64,000 nt of DNA from Xenorhabdus yunnanensis (GTDB lineage: Bacteria > Pseudomonadota > Gammaproteobacteria > Enterobacterales > Enterobacteriaceae): the NCBI RefSeq assembly GCF_028598805.1, contig NZ_JAQRFI010000014.1:1-64000 (forward strand), read 5' to 3'. The notes beneath the pieces are model-generated. The model made no database searches. It saw nothing but the letters and a program-made list of their open reading frames with translations, and was not told the origin of the DNA. Position 1 is the first letter of the stretch, and every line of letters starts with the position of its first letter. Made by a program: the position numbers and the translations under genes. Positions 26,419-36,911 of this stretch are shown here, in pieces.

Positions 26419-26491
26419 TATTCTTTTCAACAGACTATTCTTTTCAACAGACTATTCTTTTTAACAGACTATTCTTTTTAACAGACTATTC
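26419..26491. repeat. 17-bp tandem repeat, 4.3 copies
   Basis: Unit TATTCTTTTCAACAGAC at 26419 and 26436, then the variant TATTCTTTTTAACAGAC at 26453 and 26470, and a partial TATTC. It covers the NRPS stop codon (26461-26463) and its last codons as well as the gap before entS. Confidence 0.95.
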
Positions 26492-29400
26492 AGCAGTGGT
26501 CCCCACTGTTTCAATGAAACGGGAGAAAGGATATCGGCATGTTCACAATCTTGCCGATAGACCTTTAAATGGCGAATCCAGGGAGCCCATGTCCCTTCGA
26601 CATCCAAATCAGAAGGCAACGTCCGTTCAGCCACAAATAACGCTGCTTCGCCATCATATTTCTGATTAACGGCAGATAATAAACTGCGAACAGCATCTTG
26701 ATAGTTAGCGACAATATCCTCGAACATTGCCTGTTTTTCCTGACGCAGTTGCGGATCGCGCTCATCTTCTGTCGTCGCCATAAACTCCGCCTGTTCACGG
26801 GCAATTTCCTGTTTGACTTCCTCTTCGCTTAACCCTCCCCAATCCTGCCCCTCCGGAGGATAAGCATCCAATAATCCCAAGAAAGCAACTTCCTCTCCTT
26901 CTTGCCGTAAACGAATGGCCATTCCCTGAGCCAACATTCCACCCAGAGAATAGCCCAGCAAGTAATAAGGCCCATGAGGTTGAATATTTCGCAAGGTCGC
27001 CAAATGACGTATGCACATTGCGTCAAGGCTATGACATTCAGCAATCACGCCACGGGGACGAGGGGATTGTAACCCGATAATCGGAAAATCCCCCTCCAGA
27101 TAATGTAACAATCCACTGTATTGCCAAGAAAAACCTGATGCGGGATGCACACAAAACAACGCGGGCCCAGAACCTTCCCTTAATGGTAAAACCTCTCCCA
27201 TCCCACTGTTTTCAGCCAAACTTTGCTTCTGTTCCTCCGCGAGTTCATCAATTGCTCGTTCACCAATCATTTGTTTACCAATCAATAGCGCACTCAATTT
27301 TTCTACACTTCGTGCGACTATGATGTTGCCAACTGAAACAGGGTAATTAAAGCGTCGGTGTATTTCGGCTGCCAGACGCATTGCCAGCAACGAATGCCCA
27401 CCCAGAGCAAAGAAATCATCATCAGCCCAAACAATTTCACACTCTAAAATTTCGGCGAATAACTTAGCTAACTGACTTTCCAAACCAGCCTGCGGTAACC
27501 GGCCTGTCGTTAATTTGTCTGGCAGCGGCAGTGCCTTACGGTTCAATTTTCCATTTGCACTCAGCGGGAAATTTTCCTGTATCACATAGCTGACAGGCAG
27601 CATATAAGCAGGTAATTGTTTCATCATCGTTTGTTGTAGTTCGGCAATATCCAATGTCACACCTGATTGAGGAATCAACCAAGCAATTAGCTGGCGCGCA
27701 TCGACATTTCCCATTACCTGACCTGATTTACCCAGCTCACGTGCAGCAACCGCCGCCTGAGCTACTCCGGGTTGTGCCAGTAAAACTTGTTCAATTTCAC
27801 CCAGTTCAATACGCTGACCACGTATTTTTAATTGCTCATCACTGCGCCCCAGATATTCGACTTCACCATTTTCTGACCAGCATGCAATATCTCCCGTTCG
27901 GTACATCCGTTCGCCAGATGCAAATGGATCAGCCACAAAGCGGCTGGCTGTCAGATCGGGTCGGTTCAGGTAGTTTGTCGCCAGCTGAATACCGCTGAGG
28001 TAGAGATCACCTGCCACCCCAATGGGAACAGGACGTAACCAAGGATCTAAAATACACAATCGGGTATTCCATACCGGACAACCAATAGGAACACCAGAGC
28101 TACTGCAACGCGCCAATGCCTCGCCAAACGCCGGTTGCCATGTCACATCCACCGCCGCTTCTGTTGGCCCATAAAGGTTATGCAAAGGTGCTGATATCAA
28201 TGTCTGATAGCGATGTGCCAGTTCACATGACAAGGCTTCACCACTACAGAAAACACGTCTCAGGCTGTGGCAGAACGGCGCCTCTTGTTCTCGTAACGCT
28301 AATGAATCAATTAAAGTTGCCAGCATTGATGGCACAAAATGCAATGTCGTGACACGGTAATCATCAATAAGTTGGAGAAGCGCTGCGGGATCGCGATGTG
28401 CCTCTGGTGGTGCCATCACTAATTGGGCACCTGTCATTAAAGGCCAGAAAAACTCCCATACAGAGACATCAAAACTACATGGTGTTTTCTGCAATACCAC
28501 ATCATTCCCCGTCAATTGGTAGGCTTCCTGCATCCACAATAAACGGTTAACAATAGCTTGGTGGCTCACCATAACCCCTTTGGGTTTTCCTGTAGAGCCA
28601 GAGGTATAGATAATGTACGCCGTATGTTCAGGAGACACATTGGCGGCAGGATGGACAGGCTGCTGTGTTCCATTCGCCAGCTGATCCAGTAACAATCCAT
28701 TTAGCAACAACAAAGGCGCCTGATTGGCAAAACGTGCCCGATGTTCACTTTCCGTAATTACTAATCGAGGTTGGGCATCTTCCAGCATGATGGTCAAGCG
28801 TTCATCAGGATAGCCGGTATCAAGAGGCAACCATGCAGCACCCGCTTCCAGAATCGCCTGTAACGCCAGACTCAGCCGAACCGAACGTGATAATGCAACG
28901 CCAACAATGTCCCCTGTTTGCACTCCCGCTTCAATTAGACGATCAACTAACAAGCGAGTTTGGAGACGCATTTGCCGGTAAGTCAGACGATGATGGCAAT
29001 CCAACAATGCCAAATCGTCAGGCGTTTTTCTTGCCTGTTCAATAACCGCCTGATGGAGTGTTACAGAAGGGATATCATGATAAGTGCTATTGATTTCTTC
29101 AATGAATGCGATTTCATCAACCGATTGCAGAACCCACTCGCGCAGTGCAATCTCAGGTTGTTCAATTAATTGTCGGATCAAAAGTAATATGCGCTGTGCC
29201 AAACGCTCAGGCTGTTTAACACTTTCACGATATTCCATCAATAAACGCAGACGCTGACCCGGCAGCACCAGTAATGTCAAAGGATAATGGGTATAACCTC
29301 GGTTATTGATGCTCTGGCAGGTAATGTTTTGGATCTCTTCTTGGTTCCGCTTCACTTCAGGGTAATTTTCGACCACCAGCAAAGTATCAAAAAGCGTGCC

Positions 29401-32400
29401 AGTACCGGCAATTTGCTGGATTTCACCCAGACCTATATTGTCATGTTCAATCAATTGGATCTGCTGTGCCTGTAGTTTTTCTAGTTGTGGCAATAGAGGT
29501 TGTGCCATATCCAGAATAATCCGAACCGGTAAGGTGTTACTAAACAGCCCAACATGCTGGCCTAGCCCGTCAGTCTGCCCGAATCGCCCTGAGACCGGGG
29601 AGCCAAAAACAACATCAGGCGAGCCGCTGTGGATACTCAATAGCAAAGACCAAATGCCTTGCATCAGAGTGTTCAGGGTTAAACCACGTTGCTGGCACAA
29701 ACTGATTAACTGCTGCTCCATCGCTGGTTCGAGTAATATTTCAAGCTCCTTAACCTCACCAGTATGGTGTTGTTCACCGAACAAACATGTTGGTTGAACA
29801 TCTTTCAATACCTGTTGCCAACATTGGCGGGCTGGCCCGGTCTCACGCGCCAATAATTGCCGGACCACATCTTGATAACTTATTTCAGTTCCGTTTATTT
29901 TAAATTCATGCAAGGCTTGCTCATCTTGATTCAGTAATATCAAAAGGTCTTGCACCAGAATAGGTGTTGACCAACCATCAACGATCAGATGATGGGCATT
30001 CAGTAATATTGTATGGCGTGAACTGTTACCGTGGCGAACCAGCAATGCATGTAACATCGCCATTGGCTGCTGAAAGAGATCTCGCGCCAGTTCTGTTTTT
30101 TCCAGTTCCCGTAACGCCATCTCCTCCTCTTCCGCCGTTAATTCAGGCAGTTGATGGAAATCGAGTGTCCAATAATCTTTATCATCAGAGATGATCGGTA
30201 TTAATTGCAGCGGAGAAGTATATTGCTCAGTATCAAATTTCGCAGCAAGCTGAGGATGATGCCGGACTAAAACTGACAACGCCTGACGTAATTCAGCAAC
30301 AGTCAATGACCCGAACAGGGAAAGGCGTGTCAATGAATTATAACTGCCATGCTCGGTGGCTGTTTGTGCGTGGAATAATAATCCTTGTTGCAGTGGTAGC
30401 AACGGTAATACCACAGATAATGGGCCATAATGCTCGGTCAACTGAGTGAGATCGTTCTCCTCAAAATCTGCCAGCCCCGTTTCTGCGGCAACTAACGTGG
30501 CCATAGCCTGCAAGGGCTGCTGTCTGGCGAACTGAATTAAGCGATCAGCCACCCATACCATACCGTGATGTAATTCTGCGATATCTTGATGGCTAAAAAT
30601 ACCATCAACCCATTGCCAGTTAATGACTAATTGTGGAGTATGTCCCTGCTCATCAACGAATAGGTTGATTTCCAAACTATGGTTCAGGGACATTTCAGGA
30701 TCTTGATAAACAGCAAACGCATCCCGGAAAAGATTTTTAGTCCGTTGAGGCGCCCATAAATTATCTGCCTCGACAAAACGCCCCAGATAATTAAATAAGA
30801 TCTCCGGCGTTTCTTGCGTTGCCAGTATTTCCCGTCCCGTTTGGTCTAGATAGCGCAGCAAACCATAACCTATCCCACGATCGGGCACTGCCCGCAAAAC
30901 ACTTTTCACCGCCCTGACCATCTCTGCTGGCTGGTATTCTCCTGTTTGTGGCAGACCTACCACTATCGGGTATTCAGCGGTCAACCAACCAACAGTCCGA
31001 GCCAAATCGCCCTTTTCGTCTAATTCAACGCGACCATGAGATTCTAGCTGGAAGCGTAACTGACTGACGTTAAAATGGCGATAACAAGCCATTGCCAATA
31101 TGGTTAATAAAACTTCTTCAATATTCGCGTGATATTGTTTGGGTAATATTCCCAATAAAGCGGCTGTTTGCTCACCGCTCAATAATGTTCGTGCCGTACA
31201 GGCGTTTATTTGACGATCCCGGTGTACATCCAACGGACGCAGCCCTAATAGAGATGTTTTTTTATTCAACATTCGCTGCCAAAAAGGCAATTCGGCTACA
31301 CGTTGTGGCAAATTTTGGCGTAGATAATCGTTCCAATCGTGCAAAGAATACTCTTCCGCTGGTAAAGTCATAATTTTGCCATTTATAGTTTTGCCATTTA
31401 TTGCAGCTTCAACTCCCTGACGTAATTCATCCAATAATATTCGCCACGAAACACCATCTGTTGCCAAATGATGAATAATAAATACCAATCCCTTAGACAC
31501 ACCGCCATTGCCATCGCCTCCCTGTTGTAATAAACAAGCGTGGAATAGCTGACCATTTGTGGGTTCCAGACACATAACCGCATCGTGGAAGGCTTGCTCT
31601 GCACAGGTTTCAATATCTTCGCAATTTTGCCGTATGCTGCAATACGTTGCCTCAAATACAGAAATCGGCTCATTGGTAAACTCACCGACTATAAGCTGGC
31701 CATCACGGGTAAACGCGCGCAGTACAGGATGTGCTTGCACTAAAGCAATCAATGCCTGCGATAAATGTTGCGGCTGTAGTTCTGCCGGGACACGAATAAA
31801 TACACCATGAGCGAAACGGGTATTAATCCCATGAGATTCAGCAAACCAATGTAAAATAGGCAGGCTATCGATCGCCCCTTTCTGAATGCGCTTAGGACTC
31901 TGTTTTGCAATGGTAACAGGCGTCATTTTCAACGACATCCGTGCAGGTGTACGCTCACTGAAAATATCCCGTGGACGTAACTGCCAACCAAGACGGCGTA
32001 ATTGCGTTCCCAGCGCCATCGCAGAAATACTGTCGCCCCCCAGCACAAAAAAATCATCATCTGCACTGACCTCTGACACAGCTAATAGGCTGGAGAATGC
32101 TTTACAAATGGATTTTTCCTGCTTACTTTCCGCTTTTCTGCCTACTGGCAATTGAAATTGCTGTGGTTTGGGCAATGCGCTGCGGTCGATTTTGCCATTG
32201 ATTGAGATAGGTAAGGCTTCCAACACCATTAAGAAAGCAGGAACCATATAATCAGGCAGTTTCTTTGCCAGTTCAGCTAACAATAAAACCGAGATATTCG
32301 CTAAAGCGCGCCGTTGCCCATCTGGGACAACACAATACCCCACCAGCCGATATGTTGCGCCGATAGGCTCAGCAATTACTACCGCAGAACTGACCTCCGG

Positions 32401-35151
32401 CAAATCAACCAGCGCATTTTCTACTTCACCTAACTCAACGCGGAAACCACGCACTTTAACCTGATGATCCACCCGACCAATAAATGCAAGCAGTCCATCA
32501 GACCGCCAGCGCATAAGATCACCAGTGCGATACATCACCTCACCATGACGGAACGGATTAGCAACAAAGCGTGTTGCCGTCATTCCCGGACGATGTAAAT
32601 AACCACGGGCGATACCCACTCCAGAGAGATACAGTTCTCCCACTGCACCAATTGGCACGGGTTGTAAGTAACTATCTAAAAGCCAGATATCGGTATTGGC
32701 AACCGGACGCCCAATCACAGGCTGATCGGCCATTTGAATGCTGGCACCCAACGTATCAATGGTATATTCGGAAGGGCCATAATAGTTGTGGATATCAATT
32801 TGCGACTGCTGTTTAAGTAACTCCCATAACCGTGGTGTGGCAGCTTCGCCACCGATCATAATACACGCAGGCTGGTGATTACCTTTTTCCAACAATCCAC
32901 TATCGATAAGTTGGGTCAAGAAAGAAGGCGTAATATCCATGATATCAATCGGCAGCAGATTCATCTGCTGTACCACGCCCCATGCATCCCGTCTCAGTTC
33001 CTCATCAAAAATATAGAGTTCACTGCCTAAGATCATACAAAACAGGGGTTCCCAAGAGGAATCAAAGGAGAAAGATGCAGTGTGTCCCGCACGTGCCCTT
33101 CGGTTATGTCGCTGATAAAAATTCTCGATGACAGGCCCAAACAAATGCGTTGCGTGGGAGGTTAACAAATTCAGTAATCCGCCATGTGTGCTCATAACAC
33201 CTTTTGGCTTACCTGTAGATCCCGATGTATAGATTATATAAGCCAAATGCTCACCGCACAGTTTTTCGCGTCGTTCTTCGTCTGTGACAGGTAACGAAGA
33301 TAAACCGGAACACTGCGCTACTATCTGCTGATCATCCAGACAAATGATCTTGGGTACTTCGGGCATTTGTGCCAACGTATTCAAGTGAGTGATCAGCAAG
33401 GCGGGCTGAACATCGTCACACATTAACTGCAAACGTTCCGGCGGATAATCGAGATCAAGGGGAATGTAAGCAGCACCACTAGCCAATACTCCCAGAATCG
33501 CAATAATTGAATCCACTGAACGAGGGATACCAATAGCAACCACATCCTCAGCCCCAATTCCCTGTGACAATAAGAAACGTGCAAGCTGCACCACTTTTGT
33601 CATCAATTGGTGGTAACTAAGCTGTTCATTGCGACAACGTATAGCAATGGCATCAGGCTGCCGCCCGACCTGCTGCAAAAAGATATCCAGCACAGAAACA
33701 CTGTTTATAGAAACACCAGTTATAGAAACACCAGTTACAGGCGCTTGGATTCTTGGCCCACAAGACCATTCATCAAGCCGTTGTTGTTCCTGTGGTGGAA
33801 TAAGTGGGGCGAGCGCAATAGGCTGTTGCGGCTGCGTCAGTAATTGATTCAACAAATAACTGATCCGTTCACCATGCCACTGTAAAGTTTGCTCACTATA
33901 CTTTTTACGATTCGCGATCAGCACTAGCTGGAGCTGATCATCGTAACAACACAATTCAAACTCTAAATCATCCACTGGTCCCATAGCGAGCGTATGTGTT
34001 TTGATGGGTTTACCATCTATTTTCAACGTCTCGTTATAGATTTTGTAATTGAAAACAGGGCCATAAAGCGCATTTTTACTACCTGATAACCCCAGATCGC
34101 AACGCAGTTGCTCGGCTTCATACCGCTGGTAACGGCGGACTTGCTTCATTTCATCCACAAACGCTTTCGCTACCCCTGCAAGGGTCATACTCTCTTTCAG
34201 GTTTATTTGCAGCGGCAAGAGATTGACTACAGGTCCCATTGCACAAAGCGCCTGAGATCCCAGACGCCGCATAAAAGGAAAACCAATTGACAAATGTTTT
34301 TCTCCGCTCATGCGATAGAAATAGATGCAGAGTGCAGCCATCACAATTTCAGTCGGCGGGAATTGCCGTAATAAATTATCCTCACTTAATGGGGCAAATT
34401 GAGAAAGTGGGAAATAGCAATGGTGATGTAAAGGTAAGGTCGTTCCTGTATTCACAATTTCTTCAGTGGAAAGTGAAACAGAAGCACCGCGCTCACGGGT
34501 ATGTTGTTGCCAGAATTCGGCTGCCTTTGCTTTTGCCGGAGACTGTTCCCACTCCTGATACTCTTGAACGACCAGATCGAATGAACAGAAAGGATTTTCA
34601 GTGGGCTGCCTGCCAGTGTTTAACGCGTTATAGATATCAATAATACGCCGTGTCAGTGCTTCAAAACTAAAACCATCAAGCATAAGATGGTGAAAACGCT
34701 GATACCAGAACCATCGTTCAGGTTGAGCACCGACTTTCATAATTACCTGCCGGTAAAGTGAGCGTTCCCCGTCAGCGGGCAATTCAGCGGCTAGATCTGC
34801 CTGCATTAATACCTGTGACGTGCTTTCCCCCCGCTCGTGGGTAAAATCGAACCACTCAGGGGCAACAACTTGTTGTGCATGACAGAAAGCAGGGATTTGC
34901 TGTACAGCTTCCCCCTGTTCATTAATAAAATAACGCGCATGAACGGTATCGGCCTCAGCCAAACCTTGGCGGATAGCCACATCAAATAAGGAACGCTCCA
35001 GCTCTCCATTGATTTCAATATAATGCGCAATGGTAAACACATTGCGATGACTGGCAAGTTGGTCAGCCATCCAGATTCCGGGCTGAGCAGCCACAAGCGG
35101 CAACGTCAGATTGACTGATTTAATTTCAGAAAGTTGCAATACATTCGGCAC
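26461..35151 (-). CDS. Dimodular siderophore NRPS (C-A-T-E-C-A-T-TE)
   Basis: 2,896 residues from a GTG with AGGA 8 nt upstream. C1 is EntF-like (FHHLMLDGFSF near 155) and should accept 2,3-dihydroxybenzoyl-EntB. A1 (YTSGSTGKPKG near 643) has, by eye, pocket residues D-S-W-D-M-G-Y-I-D plus the core Lys, with acidic D at two positions as in Arg-type codes. T1 has LGGDS (about 1040). The epimerization domain (HHLATDGVSW near 1230, EILFNYLGRF) predicts a D residue. C2 (HHLIVDGWS near 1722), A2 almost identical in motif to serine-activating EntF (SFDVSVWEFFWP, TEAAVDV), T2 LGGHS (about 2586) and a thioesterase (GYSLGG, Ser near 2733) follow. This is the chrysobactin/vanchrobactin architecture; EntF itself has one module. 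The product, DHB-D-basic residue-L-Ser with possible oligomerisation by the TE, is inferred. Confidence 0.93.
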   Translation of the reverse strand: MPNVLQLSEIKSVNLTLPLVAAQPGIWMADQLASHRNVFTIAHYIEINGELERSLFDVAIRQGLAEADTVHARYFINEQGEAVQQIPAFCHAQQVVAPEWFDFTHERGESTSQVLMQADLAAELPADGERSLYRQVIMKVGAQPERWFWYQRFHHLMLDGFSFEALTRRIIDIYNALNTGRQPTENPFCSFDLVVQEYQEWEQSPAKAKAAEFWQQHTRERGASVSLSTEEIVNTGTTLPLHHHCYFPLSQFAPLSEDNLLRQFPPTEIVMAALCIYFYRMSGEKHLSIGFPFMRRLGSQALCAMGPVVNLLPLQINLKESMTLAGVAKAFVDEMKQVRRYQRYEAEQLRCDLGLSGSKNALYGPVFNYKIYNETLKIDGKPIKTHTLAMGPVDDLEFELCCYDDQLQLVLIANRKKYSEQTLQWHGERISYLLNQLLTQPQQPIALAPLIPPQEQQRLDEWSCGPRIQAPVTGVSITGVSINSVSVLDIFLQQVGRQPDAIAIRCRNEQLSYHQLMTKVVQLARFLLSQGIGAEDVVAIGIPRSVDSIIAILGVLASGAAYIPLDLDYPPERLQLMCDDVQPALLITHLNTLAQMPEVPKIICLDDQQIVAQCSGLSSLPVTDEERREKLCGEHLAYIIYTSGSTGKPKGVMSTHGGLLNLLTSHATHLFGPVIENFYQRHNRRARAGHTASFSFDSSWEPLFCMILGSELYIFDEELRRDAWGVVQQMNLLPIDIMDITPSFLTQLIDSGLLEKGNHQPACIMIGGEAATPRLWELLKQQSQIDIHNYYGPSEYTIDTLGASIQMADQPVIGRPVANTDIWLLDSYLQPVPIGAVGELYLSGVGIARGYLHRPGMTATRFVANPFRHGEVMYRTGDLMRWRSDGLLAFIGRVDHQVKVRGFRVELGEVENALVDLPEVSSAVVIAEPIGATYRLVGYCVVPDGQRRALANISVLLLAELAKKLPDYMVPAFLMVLEALPISINGKIDRSALPKPQQFQLPVGRKAESKQEKSICKAFSSLLAVSEVSADDDFFVLGGDSISAMALGTQLRRLGWQLRPRDIFSERTPARMSLKMTPVTIAKQSPKRIQKGAIDSLPILHWFAESHGINTRFAHGVFIRVPAELQPQHLSQALIALVQAHPVLRAFTRDGQLIVGEFTNEPISVFEATYCSIRQNCEDIETCAEQAFHDAVMCLEPTNGQLFHACLLQQGGDGNGGVSKGLVFIIHHLATDGVSWRILLDELRQGVEAAINGKTINGKIMTLPAEEYSLHDWNDYLRQNLPQRVAELPFWQRMLNKKTSLLGLRPLDVHRDRQINACTARTLLSGEQTAALLGILPKQYHANIEEVLLTILAMACYRHFNVSQLRFQLESHGRVELDEKGDLARTVGWLTAEYPIVVGLPQTGEYQPAEMVRAVKSVLRAVPDRGIGYGLLRYLDQTGREILATQETPEILFNYLGRFVEADNLWAPQRTKNLFRDAFAVYQDPEMSLNHSLEINLFVDEQGHTPQLVINWQWVDGIFSHQDIAELHHGMVWVADRLIQFARQQPLQAMATLVAAETGLADFEENDLTQLTEHYGPLSVVLPLLPLQQGLLFHAQTATEHGSYNSLTRLSLFGSLTVAELRQALSVLVRHHPQLAAKFDTEQYTSPLQLIPIISDDKDYWTLDFHQLPELTAEEEEMALRELEKTELARDLFQQPMAMLHALLVRHGNSSRHTILLNAHHLIVDGWSTPILVQDLLILLNQDEQALHEFKINGTEISYQDVVRQLLARETGPARQCWQQVLKDVQPTCLFGEQHHTGEVKELEILLEPAMEQQLISLCQQRGLTLNTLMQGIWSLLLSIHSGSPDVVFGSPVSGRFGQTDGLGQHVGLFSNTLPVRIILDMAQPLLPQLEKLQAQQIQLIEHDNIGLGEIQQIAGTGTLFDTLLVVENYPEVKRNQEEIQNITCQSINNRGYTHYPLTLLVLPGQRLRLLMEYRESVKQPERLAQRILLLIRQLIEQPEIALREWVLQSVDEIAFIEEINSTYHDIPSVTLHQAVIEQARKTPDDLALLDCHHRLTYRQMRLQTRLLVDRLIEAGVQTGDIVGVALSRSVRLSLALQAILEAGAAWLPLDTGYPDERLTIMLEDAQPRLVITESEHRARFANQAPLLLLNGLLLDQLANGTQQPVHPAANVSPEHTAYIIYTSGSTGKPKGVMVSHQAIVNRLLWMQEAYQLTGNDVVLQKTPCSFDVSVWEFFWPLMTGAQLVMAPPEAHRDPAALLQLIDDYRVTTLHFVPSMLATLIDSLALREQEAPFCHSLRRVFCSGEALSCELAHRYQTLISAPLHNLYGPTEAAVDVTWQPAFGEALARCSSSGVPIGCPVWNTRLCILDPWLRPVPIGVAGDLYLSGIQLATNYLNRPDLTASRFVADPFASGERMYRTGDIACWSENGEVEYLGRSDEQLKIRGQRIELGEIEQVLLAQPGVAQAAVAARELGKSGQVMGNVDARQLIAWLIPQSGVTLDIAELQQTMMKQLPAYMLPVSYVIQENFPLSANGKLNRKALPLPDKLTTGRLPQAGLESQLAKLFAEILECEIVWADDDFFALGGHSLLAMRLAAEIHRRFNYPVSVGNIIVARSVEKLSALLIGKQMIGERAIDELAEEQKQSLAENSGMGEVLPLREGSGPALFCVHPASGFSWQYSGLLHYLEGDFPIIGLQSPRPRGVIAECHSLDAMCIRHLATLRNIQPHGPYYLLGYSLGGMLAQGMAIRLRQEGEEVAFLGLLDAYPPEGQDWGGLSEEEVKQEIAREQAEFMATTEDERDPQLRQEKQAMFEDIVANYQDAVRSLLSAVNQKYDGEAALFVAERTLPSDLDVEGTWAPWIRHLKVYRQDCEHADILSPVSLKQWGPLLNSLLKRIVC
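33694..33738. repeat. 15-bp tandem repeat inside the NRPS C1-A1 linker
   Basis: Three in-frame copies at 33694, 33709 and 33724 (AGAAACACCAGTTAT and variants). They encode VTGVS-ITGVS-INSVS at about residue 475-490, between the first condensation and adenylation domains, where extra length should be tolerated. Confidence 0.9.
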
Positions 35152-35208
35152 GTTTGATTTCCTTGCTTATCTACTCTACAGACTAAACCATCGGCATTAT
35201 CAATTTGA

Positions 35209-35253
35209 TTTATCTATGTTTTATTTATCTATGTTTTATGCGGATGTGTTTTA
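35209..35253. repeat. 15-bp tandem repeat at the mbtH 3' end
   Basis: TTTATCTATGTTTTA at 35209 and 35224, with a diverged third copy at 35239. It spans the mbtH stop and gives the protein a repeated HKT tail (HKTHPHKT). Confidence 0.9.
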
Positions 35254-35459
35254 TGCAGACTGGCCGGGCGCATATCCACCCAGTGCTCTTCTATGTATGC
35301 GATACAAGTCGCCCGTGAATCCGGGCCAATAATCTGCTTCCAACCAGCAGGATGGTCAGCAAAATCTGGCCAAAGGCTATATTGCTGTTGATCGTTTATC
35401 AGTACATAAAAATTAGCTTCATCATCATCAAAAGGGTTCTTTTGTTGCAAATTCATCAT
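35229..35459 (-). CDS. MbtH-family NRPS accessory protein
   Basis: 76 residues with the full family signature: [52 protein letters not shown]. MbtH proteins bind adenylation domains and are often needed for their activity or solubility; here the partner is the NRPS encoded next. The normal protein ends near RPASL. The extra HKTHPHKT comes from a 15-bp duplication. It lies between fes and the NRPS on the same strand. Confidence 0.93.
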   Translation of the reverse strand: MMNLQQKNPFDDDEANFYVLINDQQQYSLWPDFADHPAGWKQIIGPDSRATCIAYIEEHWVDMRPASLHKTHPHKT

Positions 35460-35502
35460 TGGTTCTCATCATATTTGGGACTTCAATAATCGGTTTACCG
35501 CA

Positions 35503-36819
35503 TCATTTTTCAGCCAGTAACCAACTCAGGCCATCAATTAATCCTCCGCGCCAGCACAGCACATCATGCCCACCATTAAACACACGATAATTCACGTTGT
35601 GCCCTGCCTCCTGTAATGCGGCATACATTTGCTCATTCACAAAATGGATATCTGCTTCGCGGGAACCCGCCTCCTGAAAGATTTTCAATGACGAAGGAAT
35701 AACTTTTTGCTCAAGCAGTTGCTGGGTCAGCCAGCCGGGCTTATGTTCTGCGGGTGATATAAACTGCCGAACAATTTTGCTGTCAGGCCACCAAAAAGAA
35801 CCCGATTGCGTGAGAACACAACCAAAACGTTGCGGCCAATGAAGTGCGGCATACAGTGCCGCCAATCCACCATAACTTTGCCCTGCGATAACAGTTTGTT
35901 CAGGATCATCACTGAAAGCGGCATGCTGTGCGACAAGCGGCAAGAGTTCATCCTGAATCGCTTGCCAAAAATCAGGGTTGCAGGGAAGCTCCCGCTCTCG
36001 ATGAGGCATATCAATAACATCAATCAAAAGCCAAACAGCCCCCGGTATCTGCCGTTTTTCAGTGGCTGCATCAATCACCGGAAAAATCGGTATTCTCTCT
36101 ACCCAATTCAATCCATCCAAGAGAATGATGAGAGGACGGGGGTTCGCGTTTTCTTTCTCCGTTTCTTCACCACTGGAATAAAGCCAAACATGCCTTTGGT
36201 TGTTGAGCCGCTCACTATTCCAATGCAAAAGCAAAGGCTCTCGTTTATCTGCCTGCCCAATATGATTTGGGTTTATCCCATCAATCAATGCCCATGCAGT
36301 CTGTTCAGGTGCTTTAGGCATATGAATTGCCGATAAAGGCAAACCAAGCCCATTATGGTGATGGCTTTGCAGATTCAGGGGATCTGGAACGGACAATGGA
36401 AAGAGTGAAATCCACCATTCACGTTGTTGTTGATTGCGCTGTTTGATTTCATCGGAAAATTTGGGGGGGAGATATGCATCAGTGACAGGTATAAATCGAT
36501 AACTTCCTCTCCAATCATCTTCAAGGTTCACTGACCAATACCAGATATCTGTTTCAGGCAATCGTTGCAAACTTTGCGGATCTGGACAATGGTGATTAGT
36601 AATGCCATTGATATCGATATAGATTTTCAGAAAATTTGAGTTTTGTTCATTCCCGTAAGGATCTCGCCAGAAGAAGGTTGTTTGAACTTGCTGGTTCCTC
36701 ATAACTTCTATGATCGGAGTTCCCAAAGTAGCAATATGTTCCCACCATGATTCACTACCAACATTAGGGGCAGATAATAAATTATCTACCGTACCTGATG
36801 GCTGAAATACTAACTTCAT
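35503..36819 (-). CDS. fes: Enterochelin esterase-like Fes
   Basis: 438 residues. An N-terminal Fes-type domain (WWEHIATLGTPIIE, FFWRDPYG) precedes an alpha/beta-hydrolase esterase with nucleophile motif GQSYGGLAALYAALHWP and catalytic His in NGGHDVLCWRGG. Fes hydrolyses the serine ester backbone of ferric enterobactin in the cytosol to release iron. Its presence suggests that the product here has ester-linked serines, that is, a linear or cyclic oligomer. The start is supported by GGGGAGAAGGGG directly upstream. First gene of the leftward operon, downstream of the Fur-type sites. Confidence 0.9.
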   Translation of the reverse strand: MKLVFQPSGTVDNLLSAPNVGSESWWEHIATLGTPIIEVMRNQQVQTTFFWRDPYGNEQNSNFLKIYIDINGITNHHCPDPQSLQRLPETDIWYWSVNLEDDWRGSYRFIPVTDAYLPPKFSDEIKQRNQQQREWWISLFPLSVPDPLNLQSHHHNGLGLPLSAIHMPKAPEQTAWALIDGINPNHIGQADKREPLLLHWNSERLNNQRHVWLYSSGEETEKENANPRPLIILLDGLNWVERIPIFPVIDAATEKRQIPGAVWLLIDVIDMPHRERELPCNPDFWQAIQDELLPLVAQHAAFSDDPEQTVIAGQSYGGLAALYAALHWPQRFGCVLTQSGSFWWPDSKIVRQFISPAEHKPGWLTQQLLEQKVIPSSLKIFQEAGSREADIHFVNEQMYAALQEAGHNVNYRVFNGGHDVLCWRGGLIDGLSWLLAEK

Positions 36820-36911
36820 CCCCTTCTCCCCTGCAAAAACATCCGCTCATAAATGACATATGCATTTGATACACCACGCCTGATACATCGCACCCATAAC
36901 GCCCATTAAAA

